Part shown: in pieces, positions 50,796 through 59,718 of the stretch | Position numbering within the stretch: the stretch's first letter is position 1 | How the letters are laid out: the number at the start of each line of letters is the position of its first letter | Origin: Oscillospiraceae bacterium | GTDB lineage: Bacteria; Bacillota; Clostridia; Oscillospirales; QAMX01 | NCBI GenBank assembly: GCA_015067825.1 | Contig: SVLQ01000002.1 | Coordinates: 62,001 to 126,000, forward strand | DNA: 64,000 bases | Direction: 5' to 3' | The notes under the pieces: model-generated | The model's input: only the letters and a program-made list of their open reading frames with translations | What the model was told of the DNA's origin: nothing | The model's database searches: none | Position numbers and translations under genes: made by a program

Positions 50796-52289
50796 TTACT
50801 GCTGGAAGACGTTGTCGAGCTCGGCCTGAATGACATCCTGCCAGGTTTCGGCAGCGGCGGCCGGGGTCAGAACGAGTTCGTAGATGTTGGAGAAGAAGCC
50901 GCGCTTACGGGTGATCTGATACATTTCGTCCGAGCACTTCGCGATGTTCATGATGGCGTTCGGAACGGCGTGTTCAAGGAGCATTTCGGCGGAGTCTTCG
51001 TCGCCGGCGATGTCAACGAGCATCTGTTCCTTGAATTCATCCCAGTCGGTCAGAGCGGCACCGATCTTGTTGATGACCTGGACGGATTTTTCCCAATCCT
51101 GGTTGGCGATCTGGCAAACGAAGGTGTCGAGGTCGACCATGCAGATGATGTAGTTGTCAGCATCCGGGCCCTTCGGCAGCGGGAGAGCGCCCCACAGACC
51201 ATTGCCGGCCATTTCGCGGTTTTCGTCGCCCATGATGTTGGAGCCGTACAGACCGGCGAAGGCGCACTTGCCCTGCCAGAAGAGCTGACGGCGGTCGCCA
51301 CGGCCGACGGTGTTGCCGAAGACCGGGATCTGCATATCAGCCTGCGAGATGTCGCTCATGAACTGGAGCGCCGGCATGATCTGCGGATGGTTGGCGTTGG
51401 AAACCCACTTGCCTTCGGTGGTGCTGTATTCGATGAAGCGGATGCCGTTGGTCCAGATTTCGTTACCGTCGGCGTCGAGGGCGAGGCCCCACTGATCGAA
51501 TTCACCGTCACCGTCAAGGTCCTTGGTGGTCTTGCGGCCGATTTCGAGCATCATTTCATAGTCCCATTCGCCGTTGCGAACTGCGTCAAACAGCATTTCG
51601 GCCGGGTAGCCGGCAGCGTCGGTCAGGGCGCGGTTGAAGGCGTAGAAGTGGCCGAGACGGGTGTTTTCGTACTTGCCGGTCATGTCGAACGCCCAAACGT
51701 GCTTGACGCCGTCCGGACCTTCGATTTCAGACATCATGGTGTAGGTCTGGTTGAAGACGTCTTCGTTGTAGAGATCCAGACCGGCTTCGACCATGGTGTC
51801 GAGCGGACGGATACCGCCCATCATGGCGAGCGGGATCCAGGTGGACTGACGGGTGCAGATGAAGTCAGCCAGCTTGATGCCGCCGACGGACGCCGGAAGC
51901 AGAGCTTCGGTGGAGTTGTCCATCGTGACGCAGGTGATGGTGCAGTCGAGTTCTTCTTCGATCTGCGCGTAGATTTCGAAGACTTCGGTCATCAGCGAGG
52001 TTTCTTCTTCGCCTTCGCCGAGTTCGGAACGAATGCCGCTGTAGAACTGAACGTTCATCAGGAATTCGTAACCGTCGAGGCCGGTTTCGGCCGGGGTGGT
52101 GGCAGCCGTGGTGGTGCCAGCATCGGTGGTGCCAGCATCGGTGGTGGTAGCAGCGGTGGTGGTGGCGGCCGTGGTGGCAGCCGTTGTGGTGGTGGCCGGG
52201 TCTTCAGAACCGCCGCAACCCACAAGGATCGACGGAACGATCATCAGAACGGCCAGCACGAGCATGAGAACACGCATTCTTTTGCTCAT
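50796..52289 (-). CDS. Extracellular solute-binding lipoprotein 2
   Basis: 497 residues. Signal MSKRMRVLMLVLAVLMIVPSILVGC with lipidated Cys25, a Thr/Ala/Asp linker with direct DAGT repeats, then the same binding fold as its neighbours: STWIPLAMMGGIRPLDTMVEAGLDLYNEDVFNQ, the Ca-loop TKDLDGDGEFDQWGLALDADGNEIWTNGIRF, NTVGRGDRRQLFWQGKCAFAGLYGSNI and the C-terminal IYELVLTPAAAAETWQDVIQAELDNVFQQ. Presumed sugar or oligosaccharide receptor. It has its own promoter, a palindromic operator candidate and a terminator, so it is an independent transcription unit. Confidence 0.88.
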   Translation of the reverse strand: MSKRMRVLMLVLAVLMIVPSILVGCGGSEDPATTTTAATTAATTTAATTTDAGTTDAGTTTAATTPAETGLDGYEFLMNVQFYSGIRSELGEGEEETSLMTEVFEIYAQIEEELDCTITCVTMDNSTEALLPASVGGIKLADFICTRQSTWIPLAMMGGIRPLDTMVEAGLDLYNEDVFNQTYTMMSEIEGPDGVKHVWAFDMTGKYENTRLGHFYAFNRALTDAAGYPAEMLFDAVRNGEWDYEMMLEIGRKTTKDLDGDGEFDQWGLALDADGNEIWTNGIRFIEYSTTEGKWVSNANHPQIMPALQFMSDISQADMQIPVFGNTVGRGDRRQLFWQGKCAFAGLYGSNIMGDENREMAGNGLWGALPLPKGPDADNYIICMVDLDTFVCQIANQDWEKSVQVINKIGAALTDWDEFKEQMLVDIAGDEDSAEMLLEHAVPNAIMNIAKCSDEMYQITRKRGFFSNIYELVLTPAAAAETWQDVIQAELDNVFQQ

Positions 52290-52310
52290 GTTTTCTTCCT
52301 CCTAATAATA

Positions 52311-52334
52311 ATTGTATCAATCAACTGATACAAT
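52311..52334. promoter_or_regulatory. Operator candidate of binding lipoprotein 2
   Basis: A perfect inverted repeat ATTGTATCA-N6-TGATACAAT lies at the expected transcription start of the gene, where a LacI-like repressor would act. The repressor gene is not in the window. Confidence 0.5.
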
Positions 52335-52337
52335 TAT

Positions 52338-52366
52338 ATAATAACAAATTGTAAATAAAATGTCAA
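52338..52366 (-). promoter_or_regulatory. Sigma-A promoter of binding lipoprotein 2
   Basis: On the minus strand a perfect TTGACA (52366-52361), a 17-base spacer and TATTAT (52343-52338). The remaining gap 52367-52731 is AT-rich, with no gene seen. Confidence 0.8.
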
Positions 52367-52731
52367 ATCATGAAAAGAACTATTTATTGGATTAAAAAAC
52401 AAAAATTAACATGAAAACAAACGGTTTTTACCGCCAAGAAATGCAAATAATACGGAAAACGGTGTAATACGGAAAGAACGGCACTAAAATACTAGAAATA
52501 GCCGTTGGCAGAAAAATATAAAGCAATTTTGCACACTTTTTGAAAAGTTCTGAAAAAACAAGGGGTAAATTTCTGTAAACGGAAAAAAGAGAGGGGTTAG
52601 CTTTAAAATCAATCGAAAAAACGGTGGAGAAAACAGAAAAAAATAAAGATATCGGCCAAAAATTAAAAACAAGAGATACATAAAAATGGCAGAAAAAGAA
52701 AGTATCCTGTTGCAGAATGGTACAAAAAACA

Positions 52732-52757
52732 GAGCTCCCGGATTTTTCCGGGAGCTC
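52732..52757 (-). terminator. Terminator after binding lipoprotein 3
   Basis: An 11-bp stem (GAGCTCCCGGA / TCCGGGAGCTC) with a T4 loop, and a T-run on the minus-strand 3' side. Confidence 0.85.
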
Positions 52758-52795
52758 CGTAGGAAGTTCGCTGAAACAGCAACTTGGCAGAAAAC

Positions 52796-54283
52796 TTACT
52801 GCTGGAAGATGCTGTCGATCTCGGCCTGGATCTGATCCTGGTAGGTTTCAGCAGAAGCCGCCGGGGTCAGAACGAGTTCGTAGATGTTGGAGAAGAAGCC
52901 GCGGCGGGTGAGTTCATAGAGGTTCTCAGAAGCCTTCGCGGTGTTCAGGAAGGAGTTCGGGAAGCAGACGTCGAAGATCATTTCGATCGCCTGTTCATCG
53001 CCGCCGTAGTAGTCGAGGCACTGGTTGCGGAAGGCTTCCCAGTCGGTGACAGCGGCGCCGATCTTGTTCATAACCTGGATGGATTTTTCCCAATCCTGGT
53101 TGGCGGCCTGGCAAATGTAGGTGTCGAAGTCGACGAAGCACATCATGTAGTGGTCAGCATCCGGACCCTTCGGGATCGGGAGAGCGCCGACCTTGTTGTT
53201 GCCCGCCATTTCGCGGAACTCGTCGCCGTCGATGTTACCACCGTACAGACCGGCGAAAGCAGCGCGGCCCTGGTAGAAGTTGGTGCGGCGGTCGCCACGG
53301 CCGGCGGTGTTGCCGAAGACCGGGATCTGCATGTCGCTCTGCGAGATGTCAGCCATGAACTGGAGAGCCGGCATGATCTGCGGATGCATCGCGTTGGAGA
53401 TCCACTTGCCATCTTTGTATTCGATGAAGTCGATGCCGTTGGACCAGATTTCGTTGCCGTCGGCGTCGAGGGCGAGACCGTGGACATCAAAGACGCCGTC
53501 ACCGTCGGTGTCGGCAGTGGTCTTGCGGCCGATGTCGAGCATCATTTCATAGTCCCATTCGCCATCACGGACGGACTGGTACATCTGGTCGGCGGTGTAG
53601 CCGGCAGCTTCGCAGAGTTCCTTATTGAAGGCATAGTAGTGACCAAAGGTCAGGCTGGCGAACTTACCGCTCATGTCGAGACCCCAAACGTGTTCAACGC
53701 CGTCGGTGCCCGGGAGCGTGGTCATCAGGGTGTAGGTCTGGTTGAAGACTTCGTCGTTGTAGAGATCCAGACCGTATTCGACCATTTCGTCGAGCGGACG
53801 GACGCCGCCCATCATGGCCAGCGGGATCCAGTTCATCTGGTGGCATTCGAGGAAGTCAGCCAGCTTGTAGCCGCCGACAGCAGCGGTGGTCAGCTGTTCG
53901 AGTTCGGATTCGACGCGGGTAACGGTGATGGTGCAGTCGAGTTCTTCTTCGATGGCCGCGTAGAGATCCAGCAGTTCTTCGTATTCAGCGGTCACTTCGG
54001 CCTGTTCGGTCCAGAGGCCGCCGTCGGCGCTGAGAACGAATTCGTAGCCGCCGAGACCGGTTTCTTCCGGGGTGGTGGCTTCCGTGGTGGTGGCTGCCGT
54101 GGTGGTGCCAGCATCGGTGGTGGTGGCAGCCGTAGTGGTGGCGGCCGTAGTGGTGGCGGCCGTGGTGGTGGCAGCCGTGGTGGTGGTGGCCGGGTCTTCA
54201 GAACCGCCGCAACCCGCAAGGATCGACGGGACGATCATCAGAACGGCCAGCACGAGCATGAGAACACGCATTCTTTTGCTCAT
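52796..54283 (-). CDS. Extracellular solute-binding lipoprotein 3
   Basis: 495 residues from the ATG at 54283 (AGGAGGAATTCC upstream). Signal and Cys25 as in the other copies, the longest Thr/Ala linker of the four (about 45 residues, nearly only TTTAA units), and the binding domain with NWIPLAMMGGVRPLDEMVEYGLDLYNDEVFNQ and the Ca-loop TADTDGDGVFDVHGLALDADGNEIWSNGIDF. NTAGRGDRRTNFYQGRAAFAGLYGGNIDGDEFREMAGN is almost identical to copy 4, so copies 3 and 4 are the most recent duplicates. Independent transcription unit. Confidence 0.88.
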   Translation of the reverse strand: MSKRMRVLMLVLAVLMIVPSILAGCGGSEDPATTTTAATTTAATTTAATTTAATTTDAGTTTAATTTEATTPEETGLGGYEFVLSADGGLWTEQAEVTAEYEELLDLYAAIEEELDCTITVTRVESELEQLTTAAVGGYKLADFLECHQMNWIPLAMMGGVRPLDEMVEYGLDLYNDEVFNQTYTLMTTLPGTDGVEHVWGLDMSGKFASLTFGHYYAFNKELCEAAGYTADQMYQSVRDGEWDYEMMLDIGRKTTADTDGDGVFDVHGLALDADGNEIWSNGIDFIEYKDGKWISNAMHPQIMPALQFMADISQSDMQIPVFGNTAGRGDRRTNFYQGRAAFAGLYGGNIDGDEFREMAGNNKVGALPIPKGPDADHYMMCFVDFDTYICQAANQDWEKSIQVMNKIGAAVTDWEAFRNQCLDYYGGDEQAIEMIFDVCFPNSFLNTAKASENLYELTRRGFFSNIYELVLTPAASAETYQDQIQAEIDSIFQQ

Positions 54284-54310
54284 TTTGGAATTCCTCCTGT
54301 TAAAAAAAAT

Positions 54311-54334
54311 ATACCACATTAGTGAAAGTGGTAT
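54311..54334. promoter_or_regulatory. Operator candidate of binding lipoprotein 3
   Basis: An inverted repeat ATACCAC-N10-GTGGTAT lies at the expected transcription start, the same place as the operator candidate of copy 2 but with a different sequence. Confidence 0.4.
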
Positions 54335-54338
54335 CAAT

Positions 54339-54367
54339 ATTGTAACAGATTGGTTCAACATTGTCAA
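54339..54367 (-). promoter_or_regulatory. Sigma-A promoter of binding lipoprotein 3
   Basis: On the minus strand a perfect TTGACA (54367-54362), a 17-base spacer and TACAAT (54344-54339). Confidence 0.8.
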
Positions 54368-54560
54368 ACAGGAGTAAAATCGGAAAAAATTGCGAAAACA
54401 GACCAACCAAAGCCAAAAATGAAATATCAGAAAAAATAAATTTACCAATTATTTCGCAATTTGACGAAAACATTAAAATAATCGTTTTATGTCCGGAACA
54501 AAACGACCTGTGTCGAAGTGGAGGGCGATGGGACACAGCAGAGTGCGAAAACGGCAAAAA

Positions 54561-54592
54561 AAGGGATCCCCGGAAATTTCCGGGGATCCCTT
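54561..54592 (-). terminator. Terminator after binding lipoprotein 4, 16-bp palindrome
   Basis: AAGGGATCCCCGGAAA and its exact complement without spacer, with A6 before it on the plus strand giving a T-run on the minus strand. Confidence 0.9.
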
Positions 54593-54634
54593 GGACTTCA
54601 GACTCTGTTTCTCTGAACGTCGCAGACAGAAAAA

Positions 54635-56092
54635 TTACTGCTGGAAGACGTTGTCGAGCTCGGCCTGGATGACATCCTGCCAAGTTTCGGCAGCAGCCGC
54701 CGGGGTCAGAACGAGTTCGTAGATGTTGGAGAAGAAGCCGTCTTTACGGGTGATCTGGTACAGAGCGTCGGAAGCCTTCGCGATGTTCAGGAAGCCGTTC
54801 TTGAGAGCGATATCGAAGATCATTTCGATGGCCTGTTCGTCGCCGCCGTAGTATTCGAGGCACTGAGCGCGGTAAGCATCCCAGTCGGTGATGCCGGCGC
54901 CGATCTTGTTCATAATCTGGATGGATTTTTCCCAATCCTGGTTGGAGACCATGCAGACGTAAGCGTCGTGGTCGACGAGGCACATGATGTAGCCGTCAGC
55001 ATCCGGGCCCTTCGGGATCGGCAGAGCGCCCATGAGGCCGTTGCCAGCCATTTCACGGAATTCGTCGCCGTCGATGTTACCACCGTACAGACCGGCGAAA
55101 CCGGCGCGGCCCTGGTAGAAGTTGGTGCGGCGATCGCCACGGCCGGCGGTGTTGCCGAAGACCGGGATTTCCATATCGCCAGCGGAGATGTCGGCCATGA
55201 ACTGGAGGGCCGGCATGAGCTGCGGGTTCTGGCAGTCGGCGATCCACTTACCGGCGGTTTCGTCGTAGCGGATGAAGTCAACGCCGTTGGTCCAGATTTC
55301 GTTACCGTCGCAGTCGAGGGCGAGACCGTGGATGTCGTAAGCGCCGTCACCGTCGGTGTCCTTGGTGATCTTGCGGCCGATTTCGAGCATCATTTCGTAG
55401 TCCCATTCGCCATCGCGAACGGCCTGGTACAGCGTGTCGGCCGGGTAGCCGACGGCTTCGCAGAGTTCCTTGTTGAAGGCGTAGTAGTGACCGAAGGACA
55501 GGTCGCAGTACTTACCGGTCATGTCGAGAGCCCAAACGTGTTCTTTGCCGTCCGGACCGCGGAGCTGGGTCATCATAGTGTAGGTCTGGTTGTAAACGTC
55601 GTCGTTGTAGAGGTCCAGACCGGCTTCGACCATCGAGTCGAGCGGACGGATACCGCCCATCATGGCGAGCGGGATCCAGGTGGACTGACGGCAGATCAGG
55701 AAGTCAGCGAGCTTAACGCCGCCGACAGCAGCCGCGGTCATGGATTCGGTGCTGTTGTCACCCGTGGCGAAGGTGATGGAGCAGTCGAGTTCTTCTTCGA
55801 TGGAGGCGTAGAGATTCATCAGTTCAAGGTGCTTTTCGGTTTCTTCTTCACCGGCGTCGAGTTCGGTGCGAAGTTCGTGGTCGCCCTGGACATAGAATTC
55901 ATAGCCGCCGAGGCCCTTCTGGGCTTCAGTGGTGGCAGCCGTGGTGGTGCCAGCATCGGGGGTGGTGGCAGCCGTGGTGGCAGCCGTGGTGGTGGTGGCC
56001 GGATCTTCGGAATCGCCGCAACCCGCAAGGATCGACGGGACGATCATCAGAACGGCCAGCACGAGCATGAGAACACGCATTCTTTTGCTCAT
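54635..56092 (-). CDS. Extracellular solute-binding lipoprotein 4
   Basis: 485 residues. Signal MSKRMRVLMLVLAVLMIVPSILAGC with Cys25, a shorter Thr/Ala linker (about 25 residues), and the binding domain with STWIPLAMMGGIRPLDSMVEAGLDLYNDDVYNQ, the Ca-loop TKDTDGDGAYDIHGLALDCDGNEIWTNGVDF (one Asp-to-Cys difference) and NTAGRGDRRTNFYQGRAGFAGLYGGNIDGDEFREMAGN. First of the array in transcription direction, but separated from copy 3 by its own terminator. Presumed oligosaccharide receptor. Confidence 0.88.
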   Translation of the reverse strand: MSKRMRVLMLVLAVLMIVPSILAGCGDSEDPATTTTAATTAATTPDAGTTTAATTEAQKGLGGYEFYVQGDHELRTELDAGEEETEKHLELMNLYASIEEELDCSITFATGDNSTESMTAAAVGGVKLADFLICRQSTWIPLAMMGGIRPLDSMVEAGLDLYNDDVYNQTYTMMTQLRGPDGKEHVWALDMTGKYCDLSFGHYYAFNKELCEAVGYPADTLYQAVRDGEWDYEMMLEIGRKITKDTDGDGAYDIHGLALDCDGNEIWTNGVDFIRYDETAGKWIADCQNPQLMPALQFMADISAGDMEIPVFGNTAGRGDRRTNFYQGRAGFAGLYGGNIDGDEFREMAGNGLMGALPIPKGPDADGYIMCLVDHDAYVCMVSNQDWEKSIQIMNKIGAGITDWDAYRAQCLEYYGGDEQAIEMIFDIALKNGFLNIAKASDALYQITRKDGFFSNIYELVLTPAAAAETWQDVIQAELDNVFQQ

Positions 56093-56143
56093 TTTGGGAA
56101 TCCTCCTGTTAAAATAGTTGCTACTTCTTTAAATAGCTCCAAT

Positions 56144-56172
56144 ATTGTAGCAAATAATATGAAAAAAATCAA
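56144..56172 (-). promoter_or_regulatory. Sigma-A promoter of binding lipoprotein 4
   Basis: On the minus strand TTGATT (56172-56167), a 17-base spacer and TACAAT (56149-56144). TTGCTAC (56118-56124) and GTAGCAA (56147-56153) form a widely spaced inverted repeat across the start region. Confidence 0.6.
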
Positions 56173-56636
56173 ACGATAAAAGAAAACAAAATAATGTTGT
56201 AAAAAATGAGGAGAACGAGAAAACAATTCAAAATGAATGCGATTTGTTTGAAAAACAAGCAAAACATGATTATTTCAACCTATAATATATAAAAAGTGGT
56301 AAAAGTAATCAAAAAAACAAATGCGTCGCCAAAAGAGAAAATATTATGTAAAGACTAATAATGCTTGAAAAACCGAGAAATAGCGAAAAACACCGTCGCT
56401 AAATTTTTAAGTTAAAAAATGAAAAATAAAAGACATGGCAATTTTCCGTAAAAGACCTTGGAATTTGATTGTGTCAATTTATGAATAATTAGAAACAAAA
56501 TTCACAGAAAAAATCAATCAAAACGGAACGCCATAATCACCGGAAAGAAAAAAATGAAAAAGTTCGACAAAAGTAGGAAACAGATCGTCAGTTGTTTGTA
56601 AGCCTAATCAATCATTTGAGACAAAGCTGCGCGGAA
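56173..56636. other. AT-rich intergenic stretch without a recognisable gene
   Basis: About 460 bases, markedly more AT-rich than the rest of the window, with many A-tracts and no ORF with a ribosome site. It may hold upstream promoter elements or intrinsic curvature. I see no repeat, RNA gene or terminator that I can support. Confidence 0.5.
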
Positions 56637-56665
56637 TTGACAAGCAGAACAGATTGTGATACCAT
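56637..56665 (+). promoter_or_regulatory. Probable sigma-A promoter of the glmM operon
   Basis: A perfect TTGACA, a 17-base spacer and TACCAT, with TG one base before the -10 box (extended -10 like). The leader to the TTG start is about 130 bases and contains a GCCGG...CCGGC hairpin. Confidence 0.5.
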
Positions 56666-56800
56666 ATTATTAAGATAGAAAGAGAAGCCGGTATCTGCGC
56701 TGCTGGTGCCGGTGATTGGATATGTTGCCGGTTTTTCTCGCTGCAAAAACCGGCAAGGGGATAAAGGGTCTCGTGCGGCGGGAAAGATGAGGAGATTCCT

Positions 56801-57484
56801 TTGAAAGAGACCTGTTTGTCGGCGGATGTGCTGTTTGATGCGGCGCATTCGCGCCTCGGTCCGGCTTTGTCCGGACTGCGTTACCCCTGGGAAATTCTGC
56901 CGGATCTGAAGGCGCGGATCGCCGCTGCCGGTAAAGCTCTTCCCAAAACCGACTACGAAGAGATTGCCCCCAACGTCTGGGTGGCAAAAAGCGCAAAGAT
57001 CGCACCGAGCGCATCGATCACTGGGCCGACGATCATCGGCCCCGAAACGGAAGTCCGCCACTGTGCCTATATCCGTGGAAGTGTGCTCGTTGGTGCGGGA
57101 TGTGTGGTCGGCAACTCCTGCGAACTGAAAAATTGTATTTTATTTGACGAGGCGAAGGTGCCGCACTATAACTATGTCGGCGATTCGATCCTCGGATTCG
57201 GGGCGCACCTCGGCGCAGGTGCGGTGACCTCCAACGTCAAAAGCGACAAAACGAACATTGCCGTGCGCTGGGCAGACGGTGCGGTCGCAACGGGACTGCG
57301 CAAATTCGGCGCGCTGGTCGGCGACGGCGTTGAGGTGGGCTGCAACTGCGTGCTGTGCCCGGGAAGCGTGATCGGCCGCGGGTCGATCGTCTATCCGCTG
57401 ACGCGTGTGCGCGGCGTGATCGATGCCGGCGTTGTCTGCAAGAGCATGGACGAGATCGTCGTGCGCAGGGAACGGGAGGCGTAG
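56801..57484 (+). CDS. Left-handed beta-helix (hexapeptide) transferase-like protein
   Basis: 227 residues from a TTG start at 56801, chosen because GAGGAG lies 6 bases upstream and no ATG or GTG fits. Residues about 50-215 show hexapeptide repeats ([LIV]-G-x4): VWVAKSAKIAPSASITGPTIIGPETEVRHCAYIRGSVLVGAGCVVGN, then a GlmU-type segment VGDSILGFGAHLGAGAVTSNVKSD. This resembles the acetyltransferase half of GlmU without its uridylyltransferase domain. One base before glmM, it may acetylate glucosamine-1-phosphate or act in a related nucleotide-sugar step (inference). Confidence 0.82.
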   Translation: MKETCLSADVLFDAAHSRLGPALSGLRYPWEILPDLKARIAAAGKALPKTDYEEIAPNVWVAKSAKIAPSASITGPTIIGPETEVRHCAYIRGSVLVGAGCVVGNSCELKNCILFDEAKVPHYNYVGDSILGFGAHLGAGAVTSNVKSDKTNIAVRWADGAVATGLRKFGALVGDGVEVGCNCVLCPGSVIGRGSIVYPLTRVRGVIDAGVVCKSMDEIVVRREREA

Positions 57485-57485
57485 G

Positions 57486-58856
57486 ATGGGCAGATTATTC
57501 GGAACCGACGGCATCCGCGGGATCGCCGGCGTTGATTTAACTTGTGAACTCGCCATGCGCATCGGCCGCGCTGCTGCGGCAGTGCTGACGGAAGGCTGCC
57601 GGCGGAGACCGATCTTCGTCGTCGGCACGGATACGCGTATCTCGTCGGATATGCTTTCGGCGGCGGTGTCGGCGGGGCTGTGCTCGGTCGGCGCCGACGT
57701 GATCAGCCTCGGTGTCGTGCCGACACCGGCGGTGGCGTTTTTAGTCGGAAAATACAAGGCCGACGCGGGGATCATGATCTCGGCGTCGCACAATACTTCG
57801 GAGTATAACGGCATCAAGATCTTCAGCGGCGACGGCTACAAGCTGCCCGATGCGCTGGAGGAGCGGGTGGAGGATATCCTGCAGGGGCGTGCGGAAATGC
57901 CCGCCGCCGTCACCGGCGCGCTGGTCGGCAAGATCTCGTACTGCTCGTCGGCCTCCAAAGACTACATCGACCATTTGAAATCCAGCGTGGCGTTTTCGCT
58001 CGACGGCCTGCGGATCGCCGTCGACTGTGCCAACGGCTCGGCGAGCCAGACGGCTGAACGGCTGTTTTCCGAGCTGGGCGCTGAGGCCGCGATCTTGTTT
58101 GCGGTACCGGACGGGCAAAATATCAACGAAAACTGCGGTTCAACGCATCTGGAAGCACTGGCGGAATACGTCCGCACGCACAAGCTCGACGCGGGTGTTG
58201 CCTTCGACGGCGACGCCGACCGCTGCCTTTGCGTAGATGAGACCGGTGCGGTCGTCGACGGCGACGCGATCATGGCGATCTGTACCGCCGACCTCGCCGA
58301 GCGCGGCAAGCTCTCTCGCCGCACCGTGGTCGGAACGATCATGAGCAATTTCGGCTTTACCAAATTCTGTGAGGAAAACGGGCTTCGTTTTATCCCGACC
58401 AAGGTCGGTGACCGCTTCGTGCTGGAAGAAATGCTGCTCGAGGACTATTCCTTCGGCGGCGAACAGTCCGGCCACGTGATCTTCCGCGATTTCGCCACCA
58501 CCGGTGACGGCCAGCTCACGGCGATCCAGCTCCTGTCGATGATGCGCCGCAAGGGTGCGAAGCTCTCGGAGCTGGCGCGCGTGATGACGAAATATCCGCA
58601 GACGATGGTCAACGTCAAGGTCCGCCCGGAGAGCAAGGTGCTTTTCTATACCGACCGAGCGGTCAAGGATGCGATCGACGAGGCCAAGCGAACGCTTGGT
58701 GCGGATGGCCGCATCGTTGTGCGTCCGTCGGGGACCGAACCGCTGATCCGCGTGATGGCAGAAGGGCAGGACGTGGCGGAGATCGAACGCATCGCCGCCG
58801 AAGTCGCCGGCGTGATCGAAAACCGGCTCGGTGAAACCGACAAATCAACCATATAA
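57486..58856 (+). CDS. glmM: Phosphoglucosamine mutase
   Basis: Converts glucosamine-6-phosphate to glucosamine-1-phosphate for UDP-GlcNAc and peptidoglycan synthesis. 456 residues, family length. The active-site phosphoserine loop ISASHNTSEYNGIK near residue 100, the metal loop AFDGDADRC near 240, the sugar-binding GEQSGH near 325 and the phosphate-binding RPSGTEPLIRVM near 415 are all present. The start follows the preceding stop by one base with GGGAGG upstream, so it is coupled to the hexapeptide protein, which supports a shared amino-sugar pathway. Confidence 0.95.
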   Translation: MGRLFGTDGIRGIAGVDLTCELAMRIGRAAAAVLTEGCRRRPIFVVGTDTRISSDMLSAAVSAGLCSVGADVISLGVVPTPAVAFLVGKYKADAGIMISASHNTSEYNGIKIFSGDGYKLPDALEERVEDILQGRAEMPAAVTGALVGKISYCSSASKDYIDHLKSSVAFSLDGLRIAVDCANGSASQTAERLFSELGAEAAILFAVPDGQNINENCGSTHLEALAEYVRTHKLDAGVAFDGDADRCLCVDETGAVVDGDAIMAICTADLAERGKLSRRTVVGTIMSNFGFTKFCEENGLRFIPTKVGDRFVLEEMLLEDYSFGGEQSGHVIFRDFATTGDGQLTAIQLLSMMRRKGAKLSELARVMTKYPQTMVNVKVRPESKVLFYTDRAVKDAIDEAKRTLGADGRIVVRPSGTEPLIRVMAEGQDVAEIERIAAEVAGVIENRLGETDKSTI

Positions 58857-58903
58857 TATATAATAATATATAGGAAAATCGATACGGTAAGGGTGAACAA
58901 AAG

Positions 58904-59689
58904 ATGCTGGAAAAAGTGTGTGCGGCGGTGCGTGCCGCCGGAGAGATCATTCTGGAGGCCAAACGGTATGCCGGCGACGGCATGGCCAAAGTGGGCGATC
59001 GCAATTACGTCACGGAGTACGACGTGCGCGTGCAGAACGCACTGGAAAAGTCGCTGGCGGAAATTTTGCCGGAGGCGAGCTTTTTCGGTGAGGAAAACGA
59101 CGCCCAAACCGTCGGCAAGACGATGTGGATCGTCGACCCGATCGACGGCACCTCCAACTTCATCCACGATCTTCACGCGAGCGCCATTTCGGTTGCGCTG
59201 GCCGATTCCGAGGCCAACCGCGTCGATCTGGCGGTGATCTACGATCCGTACGCCAACGAGCTGTTTGTCGCCGAACGCGGCAAGGGCGCATGGCTCAACG
59301 GTGTGCCGATGCACGTTTCCGACCGCGCGTACGACCACGCGCTGATCGGCTTCGGTACGACGCCCTACGATCGCACGCTGGCGAACGAAACGATGGCGCT
59401 CGTCGGTGCGGCCTATACCGAATCGCTCGATATCCGCCGCAGCGGCAGCGCAGCGATCGACCTCGCGTATCTGGCGGCAGGCCGCCTCGACGGATTTTTT
59501 GAATTTCGCCTGCAGCCGTGGGATTATGCGGTCGGTGCGCTGTTGATCGAAGAAGCCGGCGGTATTGCGACCCGTTTTAACGGCGAGCCGCTCGATCTGA
59601 TCCGGCCGTCCAGCGTCCTAACGGGCAATCCGGCGGTGTACGCGCACCTTGCGGAGCTTTCCGCGCCGTACCGCACGCTTGTATACTAA
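58904..59689 (+). CDS. Inositol monophosphatase family protein
   Basis: 261 residues. Mg2+-dependent, Li+-sensitive phosphatase fold: FFGEENDAQTVGKTMWIVDPIDGTSNFIHDLHASAIS carries metal ligand Glu, then the DPIDGTSNF motif; the second signature WDYAVGALLIEEAGG is near residue 205. The substrate may be inositol-1-phosphate or other phosphorylated sugars or nucleotides (SuhB/CysQ-like). RBS AGGGTG. It lies 47 bases after glmM, probably the same transcript. Confidence 0.92.
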   Translation: MLEKVCAAVRAAGEIILEAKRYAGDGMAKVGDRNYVTEYDVRVQNALEKSLAEILPEASFFGEENDAQTVGKTMWIVDPIDGTSNFIHDLHASAISVALADSEANRVDLAVIYDPYANELFVAERGKGAWLNGVPMHVSDRAYDHALIGFGTTPYDRTLANETMALVGAAYTESLDIRRSGSAAIDLAYLAAGRLDGFFEFRLQPWDYAVGALLIEEAGGIATRFNGEPLDLIRPSSVLTGNPAVYAHLAELSAPYRTLVY

Positions 59690-59718
59690 AGAAACCGTTT
59701 AAAAGGAAGGGGATTTCT

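Noticed and set aside
50970-52328. Plus-strand frames with Gly/Val-rich ends opposite each binding lipoprotein (also 52784-54322, 54968-56179, 48745-50286)
   Set aside because: The Gly/Val-rich ends are reverse readings of the Thr/Ala linker. They recur only because the sense genes are paralogues.
56612-57061. Minus-strand 149-codon frame over the start of the hexapeptide protein gene
   Set aside because: It overlaps a motif-supported plus-strand gene and has no ribosome site.
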